Shown: positions 40,362-48,690 of the stretch, one piece after another
Numbering within the stretch: position 1 is the first letter of the stretch
How the letters are laid out: the number at the start of each line of letters is the position of its first letter
Assembly (NCBI RefSeq): GCF_900105625.1
Contig: NZ_FNSD01000001.1
Coordinates: forward strand, 2,232,001-2,296,000
Source of the DNA: Terriglobus roseus
Lineage (GTDB): Bacteria > Acidobacteriota > Terriglobia > Terriglobales > Acidobacteriaceae
Length of the DNA: 64,000 nt
Reading direction: 5' to 3'
The notes under the pieces: model-generated
What the model was told of the DNA's origin: nothing
What the model saw: only the letters and a program-made list of their open reading frames with translations
Databases searched by the model: none
Program-made: the position numbers and the translations under genes

Positions 40362-41021
40362 TTACTTGGCAGCCGGCTTGGGAGCTGCAGGGCGGGGTGC
40401 CGTGCGGGCGGGTGCAGGGCCGGCAGCAGGCTGCGCTGCAACGCCCGAGCTGGTGTTGTATGCATCGATGACGGCGCGCGTCACGTCGGTCTGCGGTGCA
40501 GCAAACAGGACAGCGCTCTGCTGACCGCTTACATCCAGCATCAGGGTATAGCCGTTGTCGGAGGCGTACTTCTGCATGACTACATTGAACTTCTGGGCGA
40601 CCTTCTGATAGGCCTCCTGCAGGTCGTTCTGGTACGCAGTCTGGGCGTCCTCACCGTCGCGCTGCAGTGCCTTCTGCTTCGCATCGATGGTTCGAACGCG
40701 GCTTGCGCGGTCTTCTTCCGAGATGGTCGTGGCAGCCTGCAACTGCTTCTGCAGGCTTTCGATCTCTGCCTCTGAGGCGGCGATCTTGTTCTTCTGGGGC
40801 TCGTACTTCTTGCCTACATCGCCCAGAGCCTTCTGGCCCTCGTTGGTTGCGAAGACTGCCTGCTCAAACGCGATCAGAGCGATCTTGGCGGGAATAGCCT
40901 GCGGCGCAACAGGGGCAGCAGCGGTCGGCTGCGGAGCAGCGGCCTGGGCAAACATGGCGGGGGAGCACGCAAGAGTAGCGATTCCGACGACCAGCGCCGA
41001 GAACTTGGAGACGTGATTCAT
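40362..41021 (-). CDS. OmpH/Skp-family periplasmic chaperone
   Basis: Skp-type chaperones carry unfolded outer membrane proteins through the periplasm as trimers. The 219-residue protein has a signal peptide (about 1-26), a short strand region (KIALIAFEQAVFATNEGQKAL), a long charged coiled-coil (about 65-150; EIESLQKQLQAATT, ALQRDGEDAQTAYQND), then YTLMLDVSG and VDLT-like DVTRAVIDAYN, all in family order. An Ala/Pro-rich tail of some 30 residues is extra. BamA, usually its neighbour, is not in the window. The gene appears monocistronic. Confidence 0.88.
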   Translation of the reverse strand: MNHVSKFSALVVGIATLACSPAMFAQAAAPQPTAAAPVAPQAIPAKIALIAFEQAVFATNEGQKALGDVGKKYEPQKNKIAASEAEIESLQKQLQAATTISEEDRASRVRTIDAKQKALQRDGEDAQTAYQNDLQEAYQKVAQKFNVVMQKYASDNGYTLMLDVSGQQSAVLFAAPQTDVTRAVIDAYNTSSGVAAQPAAGPAPARTAPRPAAPKPAAK

Positions 41022-41225
41022 GAGATTTGGTATTGCTCCTTGGGACCCGAAGATCCATCATGGGCCCGGCGCCCAAAGGGCAGCCGTTAGCCTTGCTCCT
41101 GTGCGGTGTGTGAGCGCGCGACAGGGAGAGCCGCGTCGCCGACGAAACGCCCGGCAATGCTACGGATTATAGGGGTCTGCAAAGTGCGGGTCAAACAGGA
41201 CGCGGACTTCGTGCGCCAGCCATCG

Positions 41226-42149
41226 TCAGGCTGTTGCAGGCGCCACCGCTGCCGTCCGGCCGATGACAGCCGCACCCACCACGACCATCTCCAGGTTCTC
41301 CGGACGGATCTCGATCGAGAACGCCTGCAGCGGACTCATGCGCACCATCTGCTGCACGTAGTGGTTCAGCAGCGGAAGCTCAACGAACCGGACGTTATAG
41401 CCCGTCAGATAGAACTTTCCGGCACCAGCCATGTGGATCGAGCTGGCCGTGCCTGCAGCCAGCGCCTTATGCCACAGCTTCTTGAACTCAATGCAGCGCT
41501 GGTCGCCTTTATCCGCTCCCTCGAAGACGTCCTCAGGCTCCATGTCCAGGAACCGGAGGCGCATGGCGCGGTGCCCCATGATGCCCTCAATGTGGCCTCG
41601 GCCACCGCAGCCGCAGTAGGTCTCCCGGTCGTCGAGCGTCACCACCGTATGGCCACCCTCACCTACGCCGTCCACCATGGGATACCGTCCAAAGCCGATG
41701 CCGGTACCGATGGTCCAGACACGGATCATGCTATCCAGCTTTCCCTGCTGCTGCGCCAGACCGGCTGCAGCCGCGTCGGCATCGTTCACGGCAGTCACCG
41801 GGACATCAATTCCGTGCTCCTTCAAGAGAGCAGAAAGCTCTGCGACGATGCGCGCGCCCTTCATCTGCGGCAGGTTGGGCGCATCTTCCACCACGCCATG
41901 GCGCACGACGCCGGGAAGTGCAACGCCGATGCCACCCAGCTCCGCACCCTTGTTCTCCCTGGCGACCGCAACAATCTGCTCGCACATGGCCGCGATCAGA
42001 TGCTCGCGTGGCATCTCCACCAGTGCATCCTCATAAGCCTGGTCTTCCGGATAGGAGAGAAGATCGCCAATCAAACCCTCAGGTCCAACCAGCCCTGCGA
42101 TGATGCGTTTCGATAGCGTCAGTCCAATGGTGCGTGCCTGTTCGGTCAT
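41226..42149 (-). CDS. ROK-family protein (glucokinase-like) with altered N-terminal motif
   Basis: The 307-residue protein has ROK landmarks: GVALPGVV, TAVNDADAAAAG, GTGIGFG, EGGHTVV (metal/His region) and the zinc motif CGCGGRGHIEG (about 185-195). ROK members are sugar kinases or transcriptional repressors; no DNA-binding helix-turn-helix precedes the fold here, so a kinase is expected. The N-terminal phosphate-1 motif, usually DIGGTK, reads TIGLTLSKRI and lacks the Asp and both Gly. Either phosphate binding is altered or the protein is not a kinase. The ATG at 42149 is well placed. The neighbouring genes give no functional hint. Confidence 0.8.
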   Translation of the reverse strand: MTEQARTIGLTLSKRIIAGLVGPEGLIGDLLSYPEDQAYEDALVEMPREHLIAAMCEQIVAVARENKGAELGGIGVALPGVVRHGVVEDAPNLPQMKGARIVAELSALLKEHGIDVPVTAVNDADAAAAGLAQQQGKLDSMIRVWTIGTGIGFGRYPMVDGVGEGGHTVVTLDDRETYCGCGGRGHIEGIMGHRAMRLRFLDMEPEDVFEGADKGDQRCIEFKKLWHKALAAGTASSIHMAGAGKFYLTGYNVRFVELPLLNHYVQQMVRMSPLQAFSIEIRPENLEMVVVGAAVIGRTAAVAPATA

Positions 42150-42385
42150 GGCTGGTATCTGCTTTCTGTGTCTTAGATTGCGAGTCCGAAGTTCTGTCCG
42201 AGTCGTTCAGGCCGCCCGCGGAGAGCGGCGGCAGGTAATGCAAGGCGGAAGGTGCCGTGCCGCGGATTATGAACCCGCAAGGGCCGCAAGCGCAAGCGGT
42301 CCTACGCCCTTGGACTTTTTAAGTCAGAAAAGGCACCTGCGTTGAGACGATTCAGAACATAGAGCCGAGGCCGGGAACGGCGTCG

Positions 42386-44254
42386 CTACTTCGCCGCTGC
42401 GTTCTGCTGCTTGAGCCAGCGATACAGCGGAGCAAAGTAGTCGAGCATGGGCTGCGCGTCGAGGTGATCCGTGCCCGTCATCGCTTTCAGCGTCTCCTGC
42501 CACGGCTGTGACTGACCCGCCATCAGCATCGCATTCAGCTTGTCGCCCGCTGCCTTCGATCCGTAGAAGCTGCAGCGGTTCAACGCGCCCTTATAGCCGC
42601 TGGCGTCGCACATGGCTTTGTAGAACTGGAACTGGTAGACACGGGCCAGGAAGTATCGAGCGTAGGGCACGTTGGCGGGTACATGCATCTTCGCGCCTGG
42701 ATCGAAGTCGGTTTCGGAGCGCTCCACCGGCGGCACGATGCCCTGGTACTTTGCGCGGAGCTGCCACCATGCCTTGTTGTAGTCGGCCGGCTTGATCTCG
42801 CCGCTGAAGACCTGCCAGCGCCATGTATCGAGCGCAAGGGCGAAGGGCAGGAACGCCACCTTATCCAGCGCCGTGCGCAGTTGCAACGGGATGTCCGCTT
42901 CTGCAGGTGGTTCGGTGTTTGCGAGCTTCAACTGGTTCAGATAGCCGGGTGTGATGCTGAGCGCGACCGCGTCGCCGATGGCCTCGTGGAAGCCGTCGTT
43001 CGCACCGTTGCGGAAGAGCATGGGCTGCTTGTTATAGGCGCGCTGATAAAAGTTGTGGCCCAGCTCGTGGTGCACCGTGGTGAAGTAGTCGTCGCTGACA
43101 GTGATGCACATCTTCACGCGGAGATCGTCCGCCTGGTCGATGTCCCATGCGCTGGCGTGGCAGACCACATCACGGTCGCGCGGATGCACGAACTGCGAAC
43201 GCTCCCAGAAGGTCTGCGGCAGTGCGGGAAAGCCGAGCGACGTGAAGAAGCTCTCGCCGTACTTCACCATGTCCTTCGCAGCAGCGGTCTGCGCTGCGTG
43301 TCCCTTGTCGTCGCTCAGGTCCGCCGCCGTTACGAACGAAGCTGCTGCGGCCGGGTCCTTTGCAGCGATCTGCTGCTTCAGTGCCGCCTCAAGATCCAGC
43401 GGCTTGAATTGCGACAGCTTCGGATCGGTCGGCGCGACGATGTCGTAGATGTTGCCCCACTCCTGCGCCCAGGTATTGCCCAGCAACTGCGCTGGAATCA
43501 GACCATCCTTGCGATCGGCAACCGCGCCGTACTTTGCGATCAGGCGATGACGCACATAGGTATGCAGCTCCCGGTAGAGCGGTTCGAGCTGCGTCCATGC
43601 GCGATTCAGCTCCGCTGAGAACTCCGCAGGCTTCATGTCATAGCCCGCACGCCAGAGTTCGCCGGTGTCCTTATAGCCCTGCTCCTTCGCGCCGATGTTC
43701 TGCAGATTGACGAGGCGAGCATACTGCTGCCGCATGGGTGCCCCTACGCTGTGCCAGCCCACCCACACCTTCGTCAGCGCATCCGCATCGCGGGTCTTCG
43801 CCATGAAGGTGTCGACGTCATCGATGCTCATGCACTTGTCCGGTGTGGGACAGTACTTCCCTTTGCCGTATGCACCGGTTAGTGCGGCAGCCAGTTGCGA
43901 CTCTTCTGCCAGCAGCTTCGGATCGTGTGGCGCGGCGGGTGCGTTCACCTGCAGCAGCATCATCTGGCGGCGCATGTCCGCGGGCAGCGTCAGCTTGTCG
44001 AACTTGTGGCTCTCTTCGATCAGGTCCAGCGACAGCTTCGACGACTGCTCACTAAGCAATGCAGTCGTGGCCTCACTGTCTTCGTTGATGTACGTCTCCG
44101 CCAGCCACTCCGCGTGGCTGCCGTCGACCGCGGCCTTAAGCAGCGAAGCATTCGCGCGATCGAGGAACGCTTTGGCATCCGCCACGGTAGGTGGTGTCTG
44201 CGCGACTGCGGAGAGGGACAGCGAGGCTGCGAGGACGAGAGACGGAAAACGCAT
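42386..44254 (-). CDS. M2-family peptidyl-dipeptidase (ACE-like)
   Basis: M2 enzymes, homologues of angiotensin-converting enzyme, remove dipeptides from peptide C-termini. The 622-residue secreted protein begins MRFPSLVLAASLSLSAVAQ, a signal peptide. The zinc motif HELGH is at residues 396-400 (HHELGHNFYQRAY), and the third ligand Glu lies in DGFHEAIGDAVALS. The family segments LWRAGYDMKP, MHVPANVPYARYFLARVYQFQFYKA-like and a single CDASG/NRCSF cysteine pair are present. I start at 44254 because the upstream in-frame part to 44476 has no family or signal character. A GC-rich stretch with palindromes lies upstream. Confidence 0.9.
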   Translation of the reverse strand: MRFPSLVLAASLSLSAVAQTPPTVADAKAFLDRANASLLKAAVDGSHAEWLAETYINEDSEATTALLSEQSSKLSLDLIEESHKFDKLTLPADMRRQMMLLQVNAPAAPHDPKLLAEESQLAAALTGAYGKGKYCPTPDKCMSIDDVDTFMAKTRDADALTKVWVGWHSVGAPMRQQYARLVNLQNIGAKEQGYKDTGELWRAGYDMKPAEFSAELNRAWTQLEPLYRELHTYVRHRLIAKYGAVADRKDGLIPAQLLGNTWAQEWGNIYDIVAPTDPKLSQFKPLDLEAALKQQIAAKDPAAAASFVTAADLSDDKGHAAQTAAAKDMVKYGESFFTSLGFPALPQTFWERSQFVHPRDRDVVCHASAWDIDQADDLRVKMCITVSDDYFTTVHHELGHNFYQRAYNKQPMLFRNGANDGFHEAIGDAVALSITPGYLNQLKLANTEPPAEADIPLQLRTALDKVAFLPFALALDTWRWQVFSGEIKPADYNKAWWQLRAKYQGIVPPVERSETDFDPGAKMHVPANVPYARYFLARVYQFQFYKAMCDASGYKGALNRCSFYGSKAAGDKLNAMLMAGQSQPWQETLKAMTGTDHLDAQPMLDYFAPLYRWLKQQNAAAK

Positions 44255-44612
44255 GGCGCGAGTGTATCGCGGGATTGGTCCCCTGGGCTTTGCTTGTTTG
44301 GCTTGGTCGCGCGTTGCGCGAACGGGGCGGGTGGTGGTGCTGCTGGGATGGAGTTGGAGCGTTGGGCAACTGCGGATCCCGGCTGGTCTCGCCTCGCGCG
44401 ATACCCCACCCTTTGCTTCGCAAAGAAGGGGGAACCCGCTTTGGAGCCCGACTAGTGGCAAGCCATGGTGGATCACCTCCGCTCAGGTATTCCCTGGGCC
44501 CATCCACACCCGAATCTGCGCCATTCAATGAAAAGCATGGGTGGCAAATATCTAGGACCGAATTAGTCTTAATTCCAGAAGCAGCAGCGATGAGGGGCGT
44601 TGCTCTTTCCGG
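44255..44612. other. Non-coding stretch with palindromes before rpsD
   Basis: I see no gene here. A hairpin CTTTGC/GCAAAG lies in CCACCCTTTGCTTCGCAAAG (near 44405-44425), and GGTGGATCACCTCC at 44467-44480 happens to equal the conserved 3' end of 16S rRNA. The end is AT-richer (44545-44580) and probably holds the rpsD promoter, but no hexamer pair is convincing. Confidence 0.45.
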
Positions 44613-44635
44613 AAGCCCGCGTGAATCGCGGGTTT
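44613..44635 (+). terminator. Hairpin just upstream of rpsD (terminator or attenuator)
   Basis: AAGCCCGCG (44613-44621) pairs with CGCGGGTTT (44627-44635) with one G-T pair and a 5-base loop. It ends 16 bases before the rpsD ribosome-binding site, so it would sit in the rpsD leader if the promoter is upstream. S4 regulates its own synthesis in several bacteria, but no S4 target is proven here. Confidence 0.5.
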
Positions 44636-44666
44636 GAAGCCGATCCGTCGGAAGGAGTGCACCACG

Positions 44667-45290
44667 ATGAGCCACAAGACGAAGTATAAGATTCAACGCG
44701 CACTCGGCCTGGAACTGCCCGGCCTGGGCAAGCCCGGGGCATTGGACAAGCGCAACTACCCACCGGGCCAGCACGGCCAGAGCCGTCGCGGCAAGCTGAG
44801 CGAGTACGCACTGCAGCTCCGCGAGAAGCAAAAAGTCATGTTCCACTACGGCCTTCGCGAAGAGCAGCTACGCCGCTTCGTGCGGCAGTCCATTGCAGCC
44901 TCCGGCGGATCGAACTGGATTGAGCAGTTGCTCAGCCTGCTGGAGCGGCGGCTGGACAATGTGGTGTTTCGCCTGGGCTTTGCGCGGAGCATGGCGGCGG
45001 CGCGGCAGCTTGTGTCACATGGGCATGTGCTGCTGAACGGCCGCGCCGTCAACATTGGCAGCATGGTCGTGCGCGTGGGGGACTTTATCAGGCTGACCGA
45101 GTACGCGGCAGGCAGCATGACGGAACCTGCCCGATCGAATCCGCGCCTGACATTGCCCAGCTACCTGCAGTTCGCCATGCCGGAGAACAACACGCATGGA
45201 CGTGTGCTCTCGGTGCCTGGGTCGATCCATGTGCCGTTTGAACTGAATGCCAAGCAGGTGGCTGAGTACTATGCGCAGCGCGGTGTCTAG
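44667..45290 (+). CDS. rpsD: 30S ribosomal protein S4, cysteine-free paralogue type
   Basis: S4 is a primary 16S-binding protein of the small subunit. The 207-residue protein has KRNYPPGQHGQSRRGKLSEYALQLREKQK and the S4 RNA-binding domain (LERRLDNVVFRLGFARSMAAARQLVSHGHVLLNG). Its N-terminus, MSHKTKYKIQRALGLELPGL, lacks the four-Cys zinc knuckle of standard S4, so it belongs to the zinc-free (C-) class. It is also not in a ribosomal protein operon; the neighbours are a peptidase and a small unknown gene. GAAGGAG lies 9 bases before the ATG at 44667. A second, standard rpsD probably exists elsewhere in the genome. Confidence 0.9.
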   Translation: MSHKTKYKIQRALGLELPGLGKPGALDKRNYPPGQHGQSRRGKLSEYALQLREKQKVMFHYGLREEQLRRFVRQSIAASGGSNWIEQLLSLLERRLDNVVFRLGFARSMAAARQLVSHGHVLLNGRAVNIGSMVVRVGDFIRLTEYAAGSMTEPARSNPRLTLPSYLQFAMPENNTHGRVLSVPGSIHVPFELNAKQVAEYYAQRGV

Positions 45291-45311
45291 CGGTGGTCGT
45301 AAGAGCTACTC

Positions 45312-45378
45312 GCCTGTCTCGAAGACAGGCCATACCGTCCTTTGCTTTCGGGGGCTGGGCCCTGCCCCTTCCGAAAGC
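45312..45378. repeat. Paired palindromes after rpsD
   Basis: GCCTGTCT (45312-45319) pairs with AGACAGGC (45323-45330). Next, GCTTTCGG (45344-45351) pairs with CCGAAAGC (45371-45378) around an inner GGGGC/GCCCC. The first could end rpsD transcription; the second looks like a repetitive extragenic palindrome. Neither has a T-run. Confidence 0.55.
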
Positions 45379-45424
45379 AGTTCATTCCGAGACTCGTCCT
45401 TCACGCCCGATAAGGAGAACCACC

Positions 45425-45640
45425 ATGTGCACTTCAGACACGTACTCTCTCGCCGAACGCAAAACACTTGGCGGCGTCTCCATGTGTTCCTGCGGAACGA
45501 TCCACCTGACTGTGGGCGGCATCACAATCCGTCTGGAGCCCGAAGCCTTCGGCGAGATGGTTCGCATGTGTCAGGATGCTGCCGACCGGCTGATGATGCA
45601 TGCCGAGATGACGCCGGGACTCTCGAGGCTTGCCAACTAA
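45425..45640 (+). CDS. Small Cys-containing protein of 71 residues
   Basis: AAGGAG at 45412-45417 stands 7 bases before the ATG at 45425, a very good start. The product begins MCTSDTYSLAERKTLGG, continues SMCSCGTIHLTVGGITIRL and ends in an amphipathic helix (FGEMVRMCQDAADRLMMHA). Four cysteines, including a CSC pair, and His could bind a metal, or the protein may be a compact beta-strand/helix module. It is soluble and has no signal peptide. I do not recognise a family. It lies between two palindrome clusters behind rpsD and may be transcribed with it. Confidence 0.6.
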   Translation: MCTSDTYSLAERKTLGGVSMCSCGTIHLTVGGITIRLEPEAFGEMVRMCQDAADRLMMHAEMTPGLSRLAN

Positions 45641-45698
45641 GCCACCGATCTGTGCCAAGGGCAATGACTGCACAGTAAAGACAACGGTTGCACTTACT

Positions 45699-45847
45699 GG
45701 CGGACTGAAGGTCCGCGCCTTCCTAGCCCAGGGCAAAGCCCTGGGTCTTGGGAAGAGCGAAAGATTGCGGGCTGAAGGCCCGCGACAAACTTTCTTTGCT
45801 GCGAATGAGTTATCAAGGATTTCGCTCTTTGTCGCGGGCCTGCAGCC
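45699..45847. repeat. Nested palindrome cluster (REP/BIME-like)
   Basis: GCGGAC-TGAAG-GTCCGC (45700-45716) and GCGGGC-TGAAG-GCCCGC (45767-45783) are two variants of one palindrome with the same TGAAG loop. Between them CCCAGGGC pairs with GCCCTGGG (45728-45746). A larger inverted repeat joins 45754-45762 with 45820-45828 and 45770-45789 with 45828-45847 (one mismatch in the latter). The whole 150 bases can fold on itself. The stretch 45641-45953 holds no gene besides this. Confidence 0.65.
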
Positions 45848-45953
45848 GTCTGACCTGTCCTCCGCGATCGCGACTTGTCATGAACTCTCTACCGACAGGA
45901 TTTGAAAACGACGCACAGGTCATGGCACGCTTTATGCTCTTCACGAGGGTGCC

Positions 45954-47003
45954 ATGGCCATCTCCGCTCGTTGCGTTCGCACGCTGTGCCGGCGGTTCGT
46001 GGGCCATAGCATGCTGCCGTTGCTGCTCGCGACCTCTGCCGGGGCACAGCAGGCCGATACGCTGCGCGCCACGAGCACGCTGGTGCTGGTACCCACGCGG
46101 GTGACGACAACCTCCAGCGCCTCCGGCAACGTCACGCTGCATGCAGAAGACTTCATGCTCACCGACAATGGTGTGCCGCAGATGCTGCGACTGGAAGAGG
46201 CCAGCCGCGAACCGCTGGCCATCATTATTCTGCTGCAGACGGGCGGTGCCGCACCGAAGCAGTTTGCCAACTATGGCGGCATCAGCAGCCTGCTGGAGTA
46301 CGCGTTGGGATCGGTTCCCTATCGTGTATCGCTCATCACCTTCGACAGCAAGCCGGAAGATCGCTGGCCCTTCTCCAATGATGCGTCGAATCTACGCGAT
46401 GCGTTCCAGAAGCCGACGCCCGGCGATGGAGGTGCAGCCGTGCTGGATGCCATCGACTATGGACTCGACTGGTTTGGGGATCAGCATCCGCGCGGCCGTC
46501 GCCTGATCCTGCTGGTGAGTGACGAACACTTCCGGGCCAGCGACGAGGCACTGCGACAGATGACGCGACGGCTGGCTGAGACGAACACCACCATCTACAG
46601 CCTGAGCTTCAATGCGCAGAAGACATACCTGATGGATGAGCTGAAACACAGTAGTCCAGAGAACCCGCCGCTCTTTATGTCACCCGATCATCCGCCCCTG
46701 CTGCACACCTTCAACCTCGACCGTCCGCTGCGACAGGCGTTGAGCGCGATGCAATCCAACGCGGCGGAGGGCGTGGCCGCACTCTCGGGCGGGACGTACA
46801 TGCCCTTCACCAATCGCAAGGATTTGTAGTTGCGGTTGACGACGTTTGCGAACGACCTGAGCAATCGCTACATTCTGAGCTTCCAGCCGACGAACCCGAC
46901 CGTGGGTCTGCATTCCTTGCAGGTGAGCCTGCCGCAGCATCCGGATCTGAAGGCCACAGCACGCACAGCATATTGGCATGCGGCTACCGACGAAAAGCAC
47001 TAG
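45954..47003 (+). pseudogene. Exported VWA-domain protein with in-frame amber stop
   Basis: The frame starts at ATG 45954 (GAGG 5 bases upstream) with a signal peptide (SMLPLLLATSAGAQ) and a von Willebrand A-like domain (LAIIILLQTGGAAPKQ, RVSLITFDSKPEDRW, GRRLILLVSDEHF). These are the acidobacterial VWA-related proteins. A TAG at 46827-46829 (codon 292) cuts the frame just after MPFTNRKDL. The same frame then continues for 57 codons, LRLTTFANDLSNRYILSFQP through ATARTAYW, to a TAG at 47001-47003, and that part matches the usual family C-terminus. So the gene is intact except for one codon; CAG to TAG would explain it. A truncated 291-residue product would still hold most of the VWA fold. TAG is an ordinary stop elsewhere here, so recoding is unlikely. 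Confidence 0.75.
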
Positions 47004-47091
47004 GCGTAGTGTCCTGATCCTGCGAGACTGAAGACACTCCCTTTTGCATTTTGATTTGCAGTCCTACCGTTCTACTTATTGAAGGAGATCC

Positions 47092-48579
47092 ATGCGATCG
47101 ATCCGTATTGCCGGTGTTGCTGCCTGCGCTGCCTGCCTGCTTGCCACCAGCCTTTTCGCCCAGATGGGTTCCGGCCCTGCGCCGACCGGCATGGCTGGTG
47201 TGCCCGGTCCGCTTGCTGCGAAGTACAAGGCGACGGCTGACAAGATTCTGACTGCGGGCATGGCCGATGACGATGGCTATAAGGCGCTGACCTATCTGAC
47301 GGACCACATCGGCAATCGCATTACCGGATCGACGCGGCTGAACGAGGCGACCAACTGGGGCGCGGAGTTGATGCGCAGGGCCGGTCTGCAGAACGTGAAG
47401 GTGCAGCCTGTGATGGTGCCTCACTGGATTCGCGGCAATGAGTCTGCCGAGATTGTTGGACCGGTGAAGAAGCCGCTGCACATGCTGGGCCTGGGTATGA
47501 GTGTTGGGACGCCGAAGGGTGGCATCACGGCTCCGGTCGTCTTCTTCAGCGACTTCAAGGAACTGGACGCGCTTGGCCCGGACGCGTTAAAGGGCAAGAT
47601 TGCACTCTTCAACCCGGGCTGGAAGGGCTACGGTGTTGGATCGCAGTACCGGACCGGATCCGCTTCGAAGGCCGCTGCGCATGGCGCGGCTGCGGTGCTG
47701 GTCCGTTCGGCCACAGGGCTTGCGATGCAGACGCCACATACCGGCACGCTGCGCTATGACCCGGCGGTGCCCACGAAGATTCCTGCGGCTGCGCTGTCGG
47801 TCGAAGACGCTCTGCTGTTGGAGCGCCTGATCAAGGAAGGTCAACCTGTCACCGTGCATCTGCAGATGGACGCACGCCTGGAAGCGGATGTGGAGTCTGC
47901 CAATGTGATGGGCGAGATTACCGGCAGCGAAAAGCCGAATGAGGTGGTCGTGCTGGGTGGCCACATCGATAGCTGGGATGTGGGTCAGGGCGCGCAGGAC
48001 GATGGTGGCGGCATCATGGCGACGTTTGAAGCTGTGTCGCTGCTACACAAGCTGGGATTAAAGCCGAAGCGCACGGTACGTGTGGTGTTCTGGGTGAGTG
48101 AGGAGAGCAACGACTCCGGCGGCATCGCCTACCGCAAGATGCTGGGCGACAAGGTCAGCGAGCACGTCGCGGCCATTGAGATGGATGGCGGCGCGGAGAA
48201 GCCGCTGGGCATGAGCTATGGCGGATTCGGACGTCGCAGCGCACCGGGCGCCGCTGCGCCTGCGACGTCGCCGGAAGATCAGCAGTCGCAGGCCGTGATG
48301 CTTGACATTGTGTCGCTGCTGGGACCGATTGATGCAGCAACGCTATCACCGGGTGGCGGTGGTTCGGACATCAGCCCACTCACGGCGGACGCTGTGCCCG
48401 GCCTGTCGCCCCGCACCGTGGGCGAGCACTACTTCGACTGGCACCACACGGAGGCTGACACGCTGGACAAGGTCGATCCGGACAGCTTCAAGCGCAACAC
48501 CAGCATGCTGGCCGTGACCGCGTACATCCTGGCGGATATGGATGGGAAGCTGACCGGGCATAAGAGCCGCGGCGAATAA
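47092..48579 (+). CDS. Secreted M28-family metallopeptidase
   Basis: The 495-residue protein has a signal peptide (about 1-24) and the M28 two-zinc site: H291 and D293 in GGHIDSWD, the bridging Asp in QDDGGG, Glu pair SEES, and the late His in FDWHHTEADTLDKVD. A PA-like insert (about 130-260; APVVFFSDFKELDA, AAAVLVRSATG) precedes the catalytic core, typical of plasma glutamate carboxypeptidase-like members. It would act as an extracytoplasmic aminopeptidase or dipeptidase. AAGGAG lies 6 bases before the ATG. A strong terminator follows. Confidence 0.9.
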   Translation: MRSIRIAGVAACAACLLATSLFAQMGSGPAPTGMAGVPGPLAAKYKATADKILTAGMADDDGYKALTYLTDHIGNRITGSTRLNEATNWGAELMRRAGLQNVKVQPVMVPHWIRGNESAEIVGPVKKPLHMLGLGMSVGTPKGGITAPVVFFSDFKELDALGPDALKGKIALFNPGWKGYGVGSQYRTGSASKAAAHGAAAVLVRSATGLAMQTPHTGTLRYDPAVPTKIPAAALSVEDALLLERLIKEGQPVTVHLQMDARLEADVESANVMGEITGSEKPNEVVVLGGHIDSWDVGQGAQDDGGGIMATFEAVSLLHKLGLKPKRTVRVVFWVSEESNDSGGIAYRKMLGDKVSEHVAAIEMDGGAEKPLGMSYGGFGRRSAPGAAAPATSPEDQQSQAVMLDIVSLLGPIDAATLSPGGGGSDISPLTADAVPGLSPRTVGEHYFDWHHTEADTLDKVDPDSFKRNTSMLAVTAYILADMDGKLTGHKSRGE

Positions 48580-48600
48580 ATCGGTCTTGCTGATTGCAAA

Positions 48601-48633
48601 GAAGGTCCGGCCGCGTGCCGGACCTTCTGCTTT
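48601..48633 (+). terminator. M28 peptidase terminator
   Basis: GAAGGTCCGGC (48601-48611) pairs with GCCGGACCTTC (48617-48627) over a 5-base loop, followed by TGCTTTT. Confidence 0.85.
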
Positions 48634-48690
48634 TGGATGGGCTGGGAAATAGCATCGAATGTGCTGACATCCCTTCCCCCGAGGCCTGCC

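Noticed and set aside
41106-42116. 336-codon frame antisense to the ROK gene
   Set aside because: No recognisable domain and a His-rich composition typical of antisense translation of high-GC genes.
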